This document shows, piece after piece, positions 41,554 to 50,116 of a stretch of 55,264 nt of DNA. The position numbers were made by a program, and so were the translations under genes. The DNA is from an uncultured Prevotellaceae bacterium (GTDB lineage Bacteria; Bacteroidota; Bacteroidia; Bacteroidales; Muribaculaceae): positions 1-55,264 of the forward strand of contig ONLH01000022.1 in assembly GCA_900318645.1 (NCBI GenBank), read 5' to 3'. The stretch's first letter is position 1, and the number at the start of each line of letters is the position of its first letter. The notes beneath the pieces were generated by a model that was not told the DNA's origin, made no database searches, and worked only from the letters and a program-made list of their open reading frames with translations.

Positions 41554-44500
41554 TTATTCGTTGCCCAACAGCATGTCAACCAAGGCTGAAACATCCTTGA
41601 TGGAGACAGCACCATCCTGGCTGACATCGGCGCAATCCACATAGAAGCCAGTCTCATCACCACTCAACAGGTAATTGATGAGATCATTAACGTCCTTGAT
41701 GCTTACCTTACCATCGTGGTTGACATCACCCAGTGCAAACTCAGGACCGTTCTCGAACAAGGTAACCTCTTCGATATTGCTCCAGTCGCTCTCAGTGCCA
41801 TCCAGGTAGAGGGCCTTCACCTTGTAGAGGAAGGTACCCTCGGCAGTCAGGTCGTTCACGGTGTAGAACCTGTCGGTGATATCGGTAATCAGGCGATAGT
41901 CAGCGTCTCCAGACTCGGCAGTGAGCATCAAGTTGGTAGCGTCACCGGCATAAACCTCTATCAGAGCGATATCAGGCGAGTAGTTGTTATCGGTCGTGGT
42001 GATAGTAATCTTCTGGCCAGAGCTTGCAGTCACTACCCAGCTGTAGGTCTCACCGATAGCGAAATTGTGGCCGACAGCAGGCGTCTGAGGCGTGGAAACT
42101 GTCAGGTTACCAGCTGCGTCAGCAGTGTTGGCCGTGGTAATCTTCATCGTGAAGGTAGCATTCTCGTAACCGGCAGGGATGGTGTAGGTGATGTTGCCAT
42201 AGACACCATCGTTGTTGTAATTGCTCCTGAAGTAGATGATAGAATTCAAACCGCCACGCACACTGGTACCGCCCCAAGGAGCAGGCAGCGTGATAGCATA
42301 ATAACCGGTAGCGCTTCCAGTGAAGTCGGTACCAGCAACGGAGCTGAGGAACTCATAGGCAGGAGCAGTGGGCTTAGCGCTCACCTCAAGGGTATAGCTG
42401 GCCACGTTCTCGGCGGGCGTCTGGTCACTCCAGTCGGCACGGAACTTGGTGAGGTTGATGTATTCCTCAGCAGCGGGCAACATCACGGGAGCGAACTTCA
42501 CGAGATCGGCCTGACCGTTCAAGTTCACGGTAACGGGCTGGGCATTGGGAGTGGTGATGGTCACAACGCCCGTGTGGGTGCCGTAAGCCGTCGGTGTGTA
42601 AGTGACATTGATAGCGGCATTGTTTGCAGCACCGGGGATAATATCGGTCTTGTCGATAGCGAACTCATCGCCCTGGACTGCCAAAGTCACATTGCCTTCA
42701 AGATTAGCGGCACTCAGCGTGAATGCCTTGGTCACAGGCGTGCCAACAGTGGTCTGGAAGTTCAGTGTTGTAGGATTAGCAGCAATGGTCGGAACGGTAG
42801 AAGCAATACCAGTCAAGGCAACGTCTACACGCTCGGCACCAGCACTGGTGAGCGTTACGGTACCCGTGTGGGTGCCACCAGTCGTCGGCGTGTAAGTCAC
42901 CGTTACGGTAGTGCCATTGGTAGCCTGAGTCCTGGTGATAGAGGTCTTGTCAATCGAGAAGCCAGCACCTGTCACGGCCACATATACAGTACCAGTGAGG
43001 TCGGTACCCGTTACGTTAAAGGTCTTGGTCACCGACTCCCCCACCGTGGCGTTGAACGACAACGACGTGGGATTGGCTGTAATAATCGGTGTGCCCACTG
43101 CGGTACCGTTCAAGCTGAGGGTGACATCTGCAGCACCTGAACTTGTCAAGGTAACAGTACCCGTGTGGGTTCCAACTTCAGTAGGATTATAGGTCACAGT
43201 AACCGTTGCTCCCTGACTGGCAGCAGTCTTGGTGATGTTGGACTTGTTAATCGTGAAGCCTGCGCCACTGCATGTCAGGTAAACAGTGCCATTCAAGTTA
43301 GTACCGGTAACCGTGAAAGTCTGCGTCACAGGAGTGCCCACGGTAGTACTCATGTTCAGCGAGGTGGGATCGACTGTGATCTTGGGCGTCGTGGTAGCGG
43401 TACCCGATACGGTCACGGTCTTGCTCTCGGCAGCGCTGCTCGATATGGTAATGGTACCATTCTGGGTACCTGATGAGGTGGGCTTATAGGTCACAGTCAC
43501 GGTAGCGCCAGCCTCGGCCTGAGCTTGGGTCAGCGTCGTGGGAGATACAGCAAAAGTACCATTGTTAGACGAGATTGTAACATTGCCACGCAGGTCTGAA
43601 GCGCTTACCGTGAAGGTCTTGGTATAGGTCTCACCTGTGGTGCAACCGGTGAAATTCAGCGAGGTGGGATTAACGTTCAGTACAGGAGTTGTCGAGGAGC
43701 CACTGGGCGGCTGAATACCGATAACGGCCTGTTGACCGGAGTTGAAGGTGTAACCGCCATAGGAGAACGAGTTCATCGAGTACCAGCTGTTACCGTCACC
43801 ACTCCAACCGAAGTTCACGTGATACTTATTAGAACTGCTGTCATAACCATCGACGTTAAAGGCGTGGCCACCGCCAGAGGTGCTCACGGCCATGAACACG
43901 ATGGGACGGCCTGCAGCCATCTCGGCCTGAATCAGGCTGGCCCAGCTACTCTCGTTGTAACTTGATTTTTGAACCACGCGACAGGTGGTGGCATCATATC
44001 CGAAGCCGGTGAACATATCTACAATATTCTGGGTATCGGAAGTATAGATACCGCTACCACCAGCAGCCTCAGTGCCATACATCATCTGCTCACCCTGGCC
44101 GACATAGCGCATCAGTGTGGCGACAGCATTACCCTGAGCGGTGGTGTAGCTGCTGTAGCTATCCTTCATGTTGGCCCAATCAAAGGTGGTTGCCGACAAG
44201 GCAGGATAGGTAAAGCTATAACTGGAATAATATGAAATCTCAAGAGTTCCATTATAAGAGGGCATCGCAGCCACCTGGGTCGTCGGGTATTTCCAGTAGT
44301 ACATAACCATCGAAGCCGACGTTGCAGGGCAACCCGTCAAGCACTGGTAGGTAGTATTACCACGCGTAAACTTGCACAGGTTCCAATAAGGAGCCTCCTG
44401 GTCCCAAAGTGCCGTCAACAAGTATGACGTGGCACGCAGCGACGTGTTGTTCTTGGGTCTTACAATAGGATCAACCTGCAGATTGGGATGTTCCTGCAGG

Positions 44501-44862
44501 AAGGTAATCTGCTCCTTGTACTGGCCAAGGACGTCCTGCAAACCGGGAGCCAGATTGTTGATGTCCTTTAAGGGACGGTCACCGACCATGAGGATCTCCT
44601 CGGCGCGGTCATCACCAGCCACCACGAGGAAGGTCTCGGAGGTGTTGAAAATGTAATACACGGGCTGATTCAGCTTGGGATTTCCCATCTCTGCCTTCAG
44701 CAGGACAGGGGTCACGGCTGCAGGAGCCATCAATTTACCTGCAAAAAGCTCGTTGGTCAGATAGCTTTTTGCTTTTCGCATCGCTGTAGCCTGATCCACA
44801 GGTGCAGCCGTCACTGACATTGCCACCATAGCGGCAGTCAACAGAAATAACAATTTCTTCAT
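41554..44862 (-). CDS. Secreted C10-family cysteine protease with four tandem Ig-like repeats and dockerin
   Basis: 1102 residues. Signal peptide (FLLTAAMVAMSVTA), propeptide, C10 domain with active Cys in CLTGCPATSASMVMYYWKYP and His in GGGHAFNVDGYD, followed by YHVNFGWSGDGNSWYS. Four Ig-like repeats of about 95 residues follow head to tail, each starting P-[ST]-[LT]-[NS]-F/M then a KTFTV-type strand and ending with a GTHTGTVTL-type strand. Then come an FnIII-like segment with an insert of unknown type and a C-terminal type I dockerin (GDVNHDGKVSIKDVNDLINY, ADVSQDGAVSIKDVSALVDM). The C-terminus is very like that of the 1181-residue paralogue. Transcribed from its own promoter. Confidence 0.9.
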   Translation of the reverse strand: MKKLLFLLTAAMVAMSVTAAPVDQATAMRKAKSYLTNELFAGKLMAPAAVTPVLLKAEMGNPKLNQPVYYIFNTSETFLVVAGDDRAEEILMVGDRPLKDINNLAPGLQDVLGQYKEQITFLQEHPNLQVDPIVRPKNNTSLRATSYLLTALWDQEAPYWNLCKFTRGNTTYQCLTGCPATSASMVMYYWKYPTTQVAAMPSYNGTLEISYYSSYSFTYPALSATTFDWANMKDSYSSYTTAQGNAVATLMRYVGQGEQMMYGTEAAGGSGIYTSDTQNIVDMFTGFGYDATTCRVVQKSSYNESSWASLIQAEMAAGRPIVFMAVSTSGGGHAFNVDGYDSSSNKYHVNFGWSGDGNSWYSMNSFSYGGYTFNSGQQAVIGIQPPSGSSTTPVLNVNPTSLNFTGCTTGETYTKTFTVSASDLRGNVTISSNNGTFAVSPTTLTQAQAEAGATVTVTYKPTSSGTQNGTITISSSAAESKTVTVSGTATTTPKITVDPTSLNMSTTVGTPVTQTFTVTGTNLNGTVYLTCSGAGFTINKSNITKTAASQGATVTVTYNPTEVGTHTGTVTLTSSGAADVTLSLNGTAVGTPIITANPTSLSFNATVGESVTKTFNVTGTDLTGTVYVAVTGAGFSIDKTSITRTQATNGTTVTVTYTPTTGGTHTGTVTLTSAGAERVDVALTGIASTVPTIAANPTTLNFQTTVGTPVTKAFTLSAANLEGNVTLAVQGDEFAIDKTDIIPGAANNAAINVTYTPTAYGTHTGVVTITTPNAQPVTVNLNGQADLVKFAPVMLPAAEEYINLTKFRADWSDQTPAENVASYTLEVSAKPTAPAYEFLSSVAGTDFTGSATGYYAITLPAPWGGTSVRGGLNSIIYFRSNYNNDGVYGNITYTIPAGYENATFTMKITTANTADAAGNLTVSTPQTPAVGHNFAIGETYSWVVTASSGQKITITTTDNNYSPDIALIEVYAGDATNLMLTAESGDADYRLITDITDRFYTVNDLTAEGTFLYKVKALYLDGTESDWSNIEEVTLFENGPEFALGDVNHDGKVSIKDVNDLINYLLSGDETGFYVDCADVSQDGAVSIKDVSALVDMLLGNE

Positions 44863-44915
44863 AAGCTTAAGTTGAATAATAATTTAAAATAAGATGTTGT
44901 TTTAAGATTGACACG

Positions 44916-44923
44916 CAAAGATA
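44916..44923 (-). promoter_or_regulatory. -7 box of the third C10 protease gene
   Basis: TATCTTTG on the minus strand, 54 bp upstream of the ATG at 44862. A weak TTG lies about 21 bp further upstream. Confidence 0.55.
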
Positions 44924-45101
44924 ATGAAATTATTAGTTGTACTGCAACTTTTTCTTGAAAATTATTACCGAAATGCATCATCATACCAGATTTAGTAGCA
45001 AAACAGCCCTATTTTTCATCAAATCGTCAAATCGGTTTCATTGATTAGAAGTCATGCATATAAAAATCGTTAATTTCAACATCACAATGCAAGGAATTAA
45101 G

Positions 45102-45109
45102 TAATTTTG
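45102..45109 (+). promoter_or_regulatory. -7 box for the CDF transporter gene
   Basis: TAATTTTG, about 22 bp before the ATG at 45131. No good -33 box is visible. It diverges from the C10 promoter. Confidence 0.45.
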
Positions 45110-45130
45110 CAGCCAATATCATAAAGAATA

Positions 45131-46090
45131 ATGATGTATATGAAGACCGATGTACAAGGTATCTCTCAGGAGTCAGCACAACGCAACCAAGAGGAGAAAC
45201 GCTGTACGCTGGTGGGCATGACTAGTGACGTGTGCTTGTCGGCATTGAAAATCGGAACGGGCATCATCGGACACTCGAGTGCCATCCTCGCCGACGGCAT
45301 CCACAGCATCAGCGACACAGTGACCGACGCACTGGTCTATGCTATGGTGCGTCTCTCGGGAAAGGGTGTTGATGAGCGCTACCGCTACGGCAGGGGGAAG
45401 TTTGAGACGTTGGCGGCTTTCCTCATCAGTATCATTCTGGTAGTGGTCGCTTTGGGGCTGATGACCGAAGGCTTAAAGGACGTCTGGGCCGCTATACAAG
45501 GCGAGACCCTTGAACGTCCCCATAACATAGCCCTCATCGTGGGCATCATTGCCATCGTGGTCAAGGAAGGTCTGTACCAATACACACGGCTCAAGGGTCG
45601 CAAGACAGGCAGTTCGGCCTTGAAAGCCTATGCCTGGCATCACCGTGCCGATGCGCTCTCGACAGCCGCGACGCTGCTGGGTGTGGCGGGAGCGATGTTC
45701 CTTGGCGAGCGTTGGCGTGTGCTTGACCCGATTGCCGCCATTGCTGTGAGCGTGCTCATCCTGGTACTGGCCTATCGTCTGGGACGTCCTGCCGTCGAGG
45801 AACTGCTCGAGGTGTCATTGCCCGATGACGAAAAAGGCAGGATTATCACTATCGTGACCGAGACACCCGGCGTGAAAGCCTTTCACAACCTGCGCACACG
45901 CCGCAACGGCAACCTGCGCGTGGTCGATATCCATGTCAAGGTAGATGGCGACCTCACCGTAGCCCAATCTCATGACATCACTCGCGAGATAGAAAGGCGA
46001 TTGAGCGATGATCTGGGCGAAGTGATGACCAACATCCACGTCGAACCTTATCGCGGCACCAACGATTGCGAGAAAGCACATGAATATTGA
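45131..46090 (+). CDS. Cation diffusion facilitator (CDF) metal exporter
   Basis: 319 residues, six membrane segments. The two intramembrane metal sites are visible: ILADGIHSISDTVTDAL (HxxxD in TM2) and WHHRADALSTAATLL (HxxxD in TM5), plus the RYRYGRGKFETLAAF loop. The C-terminal cytoplasmic domain (VDIHVKVDGDLTVAQSHDIT...MTNIHVEPY) is the usual dimeric metal-sensing module. It exports Zn2+, Fe2+ or Mn2+ in exchange for protons. The ABC-transporter genes follow 37 bp later. ATGs at 45131 and 45140 are both possible starts. Confidence 0.93.
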   Translation: MMYMKTDVQGISQESAQRNQEEKRCTLVGMTSDVCLSALKIGTGIIGHSSAILADGIHSISDTVTDALVYAMVRLSGKGVDERYRYGRGKFETLAAFLISIILVVVALGLMTEGLKDVWAAIQGETLERPHNIALIVGIIAIVVKEGLYQYTRLKGRKTGSSALKAYAWHHRADALSTAATLLGVAGAMFLGERWRVLDPIAAIAVSVLILVLAYRLGRPAVEELLEVSLPDDEKGRIITIVTETPGVKAFHNLRTRRNGNLRVVDIHVKVDGDLTVAQSHDITREIERRLSDDLGEVMTNIHVEPYRGTNDCEKAHEY

Positions 46091-46127
46091 ATTCCTCTAG
46101 ATGATCTAGATTAAATATCAACTGAAA

Positions 46128-46772
46128 TTGGAAAAGATAACACTACATAACACCCTACCCCGCGTGTTTGCGGGCCACGATGGCATCCACAGTGACGTGT
46201 GGCTGCAGGACATCACTTTGGAACGTGGCAAGCGCTACCTTATCAGCGCTGAAAGTGGTACCGGCAAGTCATCAATGTGCAGCTACATCTATGGATACCG
46301 ACAAGACTACAGCGGTGACATCGCCTTTGACGGTCAAGATATCCGCTCGCTGACGGTTGCCCAGTGGTGCGACATCCGCCAGCGACACATAGCCTATCTG
46401 CCACAGGAGATGCGCCTGTTCGGTGAATTGACGGCGATGGAGAACGTGGAACTTAAAAACCGACTCACTGGATTCAAGAGCTGTGATGCAATCATCAAGC
46501 TATTCGAGGTCATGGGTATTGCCGACAAGGTGGATAGCTTGGCCAGCAAACTGTCTATCGGTCAACAACAACGTGTAGCCATTATCCGCACCCTGTGCCA
46601 GCCGTGCGACTTTATCCTGCTTGACGAGCCTGTCAGCCACCTTGATGACGAGAACAACCGCATCGTGGCCGACCTCATCATCCAGGAAGCTGTCCGTCAA
46701 GGTGCTGGCGTCATCGCAACCTCGGTGGGCAACCACTTGAAGATGGACGTGGATAAAACCTTCAACCTCTGA
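46128..46772 (+). CDS. ABC transporter ATP-binding protein (LolD/MacB-like), TTG start
   Basis: 214 residues. Walker A is ESGTGKSSM, then the Q-loop AYLPQEMRLF, the ABC signature LSIGQQQRVAI and Walker B FILLDEPVSHLD, in a compact single ATPase domain. With the permease gene immediately downstream it forms a MacB/LolCDE-like or FtsEX-like exporter. No ATG is available before the conserved start (EKITLHNTLPRVF): a stop codon lies 15 bp upstream in frame and the first candidate is a TTG at 46128, so translation probably starts at this rare codon. Confidence 0.9.
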   Translation: MEKITLHNTLPRVFAGHDGIHSDVWLQDITLERGKRYLISAESGTGKSSMCSYIYGYRQDYSGDIAFDGQDIRSLTVAQWCDIRQRHIAYLPQEMRLFGELTAMENVELKNRLTGFKSCDAIIKLFEVMGIADKVDSLASKLSIGQQQRVAIIRTLCQPCDFILLDEPVSHLDDENNRIVADLIIQEAVRQGAGVIATSVGNHLKMDVDKTFNL

Positions 46773-46773
46773 A

Positions 46774-46803
46774 AACTGACAACTAACAACTGACAACTGA
46801 AAT
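46774..46803. repeat. Short ACTGACAACTAACA-type tandem repeat
   Basis: ACTGACAACTAACAACTGAC repeats between the ATPase and permease genes, reminiscent of the other intergenic decamer repeats in this window. Confidence 0.4.
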
Positions 46804-46805
46804 TA

Positions 46806-48002
46806 ATGAACGATATCATCTGGAAGCTGCTAAGGCAGCACATCAGCAAGGGGCAACTTATCGGCTTCGCCATCGCCAACCTCATCGGGTTGACAATCGT
46901 GCTGCTCGCGGTGCAGTTCTACCGCGACGTGCGCCCCGTGTTCAACGATGAGGAGAGCTTTATCCGCAAGGACTACCTCATCATCACACGCGCCGTGACG
47001 GGTGCCGGAGCGATGATGGGTAGCAACGGTGAATTCAGCGATGCCGACATCAGTGACCTGGAAAGTCAACCGTGGTGCCGACAGGTGGGCGAGTTCCTGA
47101 ACAGCGACTTTGCCATCGATGCACGCCTGGGCGTTGGCAGCGGCCACTCCATGCGCAGCCAATTCTTCTTTGAGGCTATTCCAGACGAGTTTATCGACAT
47201 TGACCCTGACGAGTGGGGCTTCTCTCCCGCCAAACCCGAAGTGCCTGTCATCATCTCGCGCGACTACCTCTCACTCTATAACTTTGGTTTCGCCGCTACA
47301 CAGGGAATGCCCAAGATCAGTGAGGGGCAGGCTGGCATGATTCCGCTGGAATTTACGCTGAGCGGCAATGGCCAACGCGACAATATGCCTGGACGCATCG
47401 TGGGCTTCTCCAACCGCTTGAACACCGTCATTGTGCCCGAGGAATTTATGGAATGGGCCAACCAGCGCTATGGCACGGGCATCCTGCAGCAGCCCCAACG
47501 CCTTATCGTCGAGGTGAGCAGTCCAGGTGATGTCAAGATCGAGCAGTACATGGACGAACACCACTATGAAGTAGCAGGCGACAAGATGTCGTCAAGCAAA
47601 GCCAACTACTTCCTCACCGTCGTCAGCGGCATCGTCATTGCGGTGGGCATCATCATCAGCCTGTTGTCGTTCTTCGTGCTCATGCTCAGCATCTACCTGC
47701 TGCTGCAGAAGAATACCCAGAAGATCCAGGACCTGTTGCTGCTGGGTTACTCTCCAGCCCAAGTATCCAAGCATTACATCATGCTTGTCGTGGGTCTTAA
47801 CGCCGCCGTACTCGTGCTGGCGATCGTGCTGATGCTTATTGGACGTCTAGCCTATATGGACATGATACGCGCCTTCGGCGTTGGTGGTTCGGGCATCGGC
47901 GTGGCTATCCTCGTCGGTCTGCTCATCATGGGCGCCATCACCGTTGGCAACATCCAAGCCATCCGCCAGAAAATCTCCTCTCTCTGGCTCCACGAGAAGT
48001 AA
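46806..48002 (+). CDS. ABC transporter permease (FtsX/MacB-type fold)
   Basis: 398 residues. One N-terminal membrane segment (IGFAIANLIGLTIVLLAVQF), a large extracytoplasmic domain of about 230 residues and three C-terminal membrane segments starting at about 270, the arrangement of FtsX-like permeases (four helices). The periplasmic part is acidic and unlike known MacB domains. It partners the ATPase 33 bp upstream. The terminator follows at 48023. Confidence 0.85.
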   Translation: MNDIIWKLLRQHISKGQLIGFAIANLIGLTIVLLAVQFYRDVRPVFNDEESFIRKDYLIITRAVTGAGAMMGSNGEFSDADISDLESQPWCRQVGEFLNSDFAIDARLGVGSGHSMRSQFFFEAIPDEFIDIDPDEWGFSPAKPEVPVIISRDYLSLYNFGFAATQGMPKISEGQAGMIPLEFTLSGNGQRDNMPGRIVGFSNRLNTVIVPEEFMEWANQRYGTGILQQPQRLIVEVSSPGDVKIEQYMDEHHYEVAGDKMSSSKANYFLTVVSGIVIAVGIIISLLSFFVLMLSIYLLLQKNTQKIQDLLLLGYSPAQVSKHYIMLVVGLNAAVLVLAIVLMLIGRLAYMDMIRAFGVGGSGIGVAILVGLLIMGAITVGNIQAIRQKISSLWLHEK

Positions 48003-48022
48003 ACAGAATCCTATCAAAGAGA

Positions 48023-48064
48023 CAAATGCGGTCGTCAGTTGTGATATTGACAACCGCATTTGTT
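48023..48064 (+). terminator. Terminator of the CDF/ABC operon
   Basis: ACAAATGCGGT (48023-48033) pairs perfectly with ACCGCATTTGT (48054-48064) and is followed by TTTATT. Confidence 0.8.
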
Positions 48065-48139
48065 TTATTAAGATGAACAATCCCGGTAAGGCCTCAGACC
48101 TGAAAACCACGAGCTCTTGACGCCTCAGAACTAAAAACC

Positions 48140-48176
48140 GACACCGACTCACCTGACAATCAGAAGACTCGGTGTC
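48140..48176. terminator. Second hairpin downstream of the ABC permease
   Basis: GACACCGACTC (48140-48150) against GACTCGGTGTC (48166-48176), one mismatch, followed by AGCCTTTATTCC. It may back up the first terminator. Confidence 0.5.
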
Positions 48177-48258
48177 AGCCTTTATTCCCCAAAATAACAA
48201 ACAGAAAAATGACTTAATGTTATTTAAATATTAAACTGGAAAGTTCGAGGGAGAAAAA

Positions 48259-48290
48259 TTTGTTCAATATTATATAATGTAGTACTTTTG
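48259..48290 (+). promoter_or_regulatory. Promoter of the hut operon
   Basis: TTTG (48259-48262), 20 bp, TACTTTTG (48283-48290): a full match to the Bacteroidetes promoter. About 53 bp of leader lie before the ATG at 48344. Confidence 0.75.
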
Positions 48291-48343
48291 TTGCAAAATT
48301 AACCTACTAACATAAAATAACAACTTAAACTACTGATTATCAA

Positions 48344-50050
48344 ATGAGTATGGAGAAGAAAATCGTGGAATGCGTGCCTAACTTCAGTGAGGGACGCAAT
48401 ATGGCCATTATCAAGCAAATCACTGATGAGATTGAACGTGTCAAGGGCGTGAAGCTGCTCGACGTGGACCCGGGTGAGGCAACCAACCGTACGGTGGTGA
48501 CCTTCGTGGGCGAACCTGATGCTGTCCTTGAGGCTGCCTTCCAGGCCGTCGGCAAGGCCGGTCAACTCATCGACATGCGCAATCACCACGGTGCTCACCC
48601 CCGCATGGGTGCCACCGACGTGTGCCCGCTCATTCCCGTGGCTGGCATCACCCTGGAGGAGTGCGCCGAACTTGCCCACAAACTGGCCGAGCGCATTGCC
48701 CGCGAACACAATATCCCCTGCTACTGCTATGAGGCTGCTGCCATGAAGCCTGGCCGCCAGAATCTGGCTGTTTGCCGCGCTGGCGAATATGAGGCATTGC
48801 CCGAGAAGATGAATACCGAAAAGGGTCCCGACTTCGGTGACCGTCCCTTTGACGAGGGCGTAGCCCGCACGGGCTGCACCGCCGTTGGTGCCCGCGACTT
48901 CCTCATCGCAGTGAACTACAACCTGAACACCACCTCGACCCGCCGTGCCAATGCCATCGCCTTTGACGTTCGCGAGAAGGGCCGCCCCGTTCGTGAGGGC
49001 AACCCCATCACCGGCAAGATCGTCAAGGACGAGAACGGCAACAACGTGATGAAGCCTGGTACGCTGAAGGGCACCAAGGCCATCGGTTGGTACATCGACG
49101 AGTACAAGATTGCTCAGGTGTCGATGAACATCACCAATATCAACGTGACTCCGCTGCACGTCGCCTTTGACGAGGTATGCCGCTGCGCCCAGAACCGTGG
49201 CATTCGCGTGACGGGTACCGAGATTGTGGGCCTGATGCCTAAGCGCTGCCTCATCGAGGCTGGCAAGTACTTCCTGGAGAAGCAACAGCGCTCAACCGGT
49301 ATCCCCGAGGAGGATATCATCAACATCGCCATCCACTCGATGGGTCTGGACGATCTGAAGCCCTTCGACCCCAACGAGAAGGTAATCGAGTTCATGCTCG
49401 AAGCCGACAATAAGACCGGCAACCGTCTGGTTGACCTGACCGTGACTGGTTTTGCCGATGAGACTTCACGCGAATCTCCTGCTCCTGGTGGTGGTTCCAT
49501 CAGCGCTTACATGGGTGCTCTGGCTGCATCGCTGGGTACCATGGTAGCCAACTTGTCAAGCCACAAGCCCGGTTGGGACGACCGCTGGAATGAGTTCAGC
49601 GTATGGGCCGACAAGGGCCAGGCACTCAAGGTCGAGCTGCTGCACCTCGTTGACGAGGACACCGACGCCTTCAACAGGATCATGGCCGCCTTCGGCATGC
49701 CCAAGAAGACCGAGGAAGACAAGGCAGCCCGTACCGCCGCTATCCAGGACGCTACGCTCTATGCCACCCAGGTGCCCCTGCGCACGATGAAGGCTTCGTT
49801 CAAGGCATTTGAAATCTGCCGTGCTATGGTCGAGACCGGTAACCCCAATAGTGTAACTGACGCTGGCGTGGGTGCCCTCGCAGCCCGTGCAGCCGTTATC
49901 GGTGCCGGCATGAACGTGAAGATCAACGCACAGAGCCTGACCGACCGCGCTGTTGCCGAGAAACTCATCGGTGAGGCCAACGAACTGGTTGCTAAGGCCA
50001 ATGCCGAGGAGGCTGAGATCACCGCAATGGTAGAAGAGAAGATTAAATAA
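48344..50050 (+). CDS. ftcD: Glutamate formimidoyltransferase / formimidoyl-THF cyclodeaminase (bifunctional)
   Basis: 568 residues. The N-terminal half is glutamate formiminotransferase: KIVECVPNFSEGRNMAIIKQ, LLDVDPGEATNRTVVTF and DMRNHHGAHPRMGATDVCPL are the family blocks. The C-terminal part, after about 360, is the cyclodeaminase (SRESPAPGGGSISAYMGALA, and PNSVTDAGVGALAARAAVIG). The enzyme moves the formimino group from formimino-glutamate to THF, releasing glutamate, then forms methenyl-THF and ammonia. It is the first gene of the operon although its step is last. Confidence 0.95.
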   Translation: MSMEKKIVECVPNFSEGRNMAIIKQITDEIERVKGVKLLDVDPGEATNRTVVTFVGEPDAVLEAAFQAVGKAGQLIDMRNHHGAHPRMGATDVCPLIPVAGITLEECAELAHKLAERIAREHNIPCYCYEAAAMKPGRQNLAVCRAGEYEALPEKMNTEKGPDFGDRPFDEGVARTGCTAVGARDFLIAVNYNLNTTSTRRANAIAFDVREKGRPVREGNPITGKIVKDENGNNVMKPGTLKGTKAIGWYIDEYKIAQVSMNITNINVTPLHVAFDEVCRCAQNRGIRVTGTEIVGLMPKRCLIEAGKYFLEKQQRSTGIPEEDIINIAIHSMGLDDLKPFDPNEKVIEFMLEADNKTGNRLVDLTVTGFADETSRESPAPGGGSISAYMGALAASLGTMVANLSSHKPGWDDRWNEFSVWADKGQALKVELLHLVDEDTDAFNRIMAAFGMPKKTEEDKAARTAAIQDATLYATQVPLRTMKASFKAFEICRAMVETGNPNSVTDAGVGALAARAAVIGAGMNVKINAQSLTDRAVAEKLIGEANELVAKANAEEAEITAMVEEKIK

Positions 50051-50061
50051 GCCTTCGGCTT

Positions 50062-50091
50062 AGTTTAGAGTTTAGAGTTTAAAGTTTAGAG
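50062..50091. repeat. GTTTAGA tandem repeat
   Basis: Four imperfect copies of the 7-mer GTTTAGA between ftcD and hutU. Confidence 0.5.
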
Positions 50092-50116
50092 AACAACTAA
50101 AAACTATTATAACATC

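Larger units (their letters stand above)
48003..48343. other. Terminator and hut promoter interval
   Basis: Two hairpins (48023-48064 and 48140-48176) follow the permease and precede the hut promoter at 48259-48290. Nothing else is seen. Confidence 0.6.

Noticed and set aside
41716-43140. 474-codon open frame antisense to the third C10 protease
   Set aside because: Shadow of a recognised gene with repeated Ig-like domains, giving repetitive translation.
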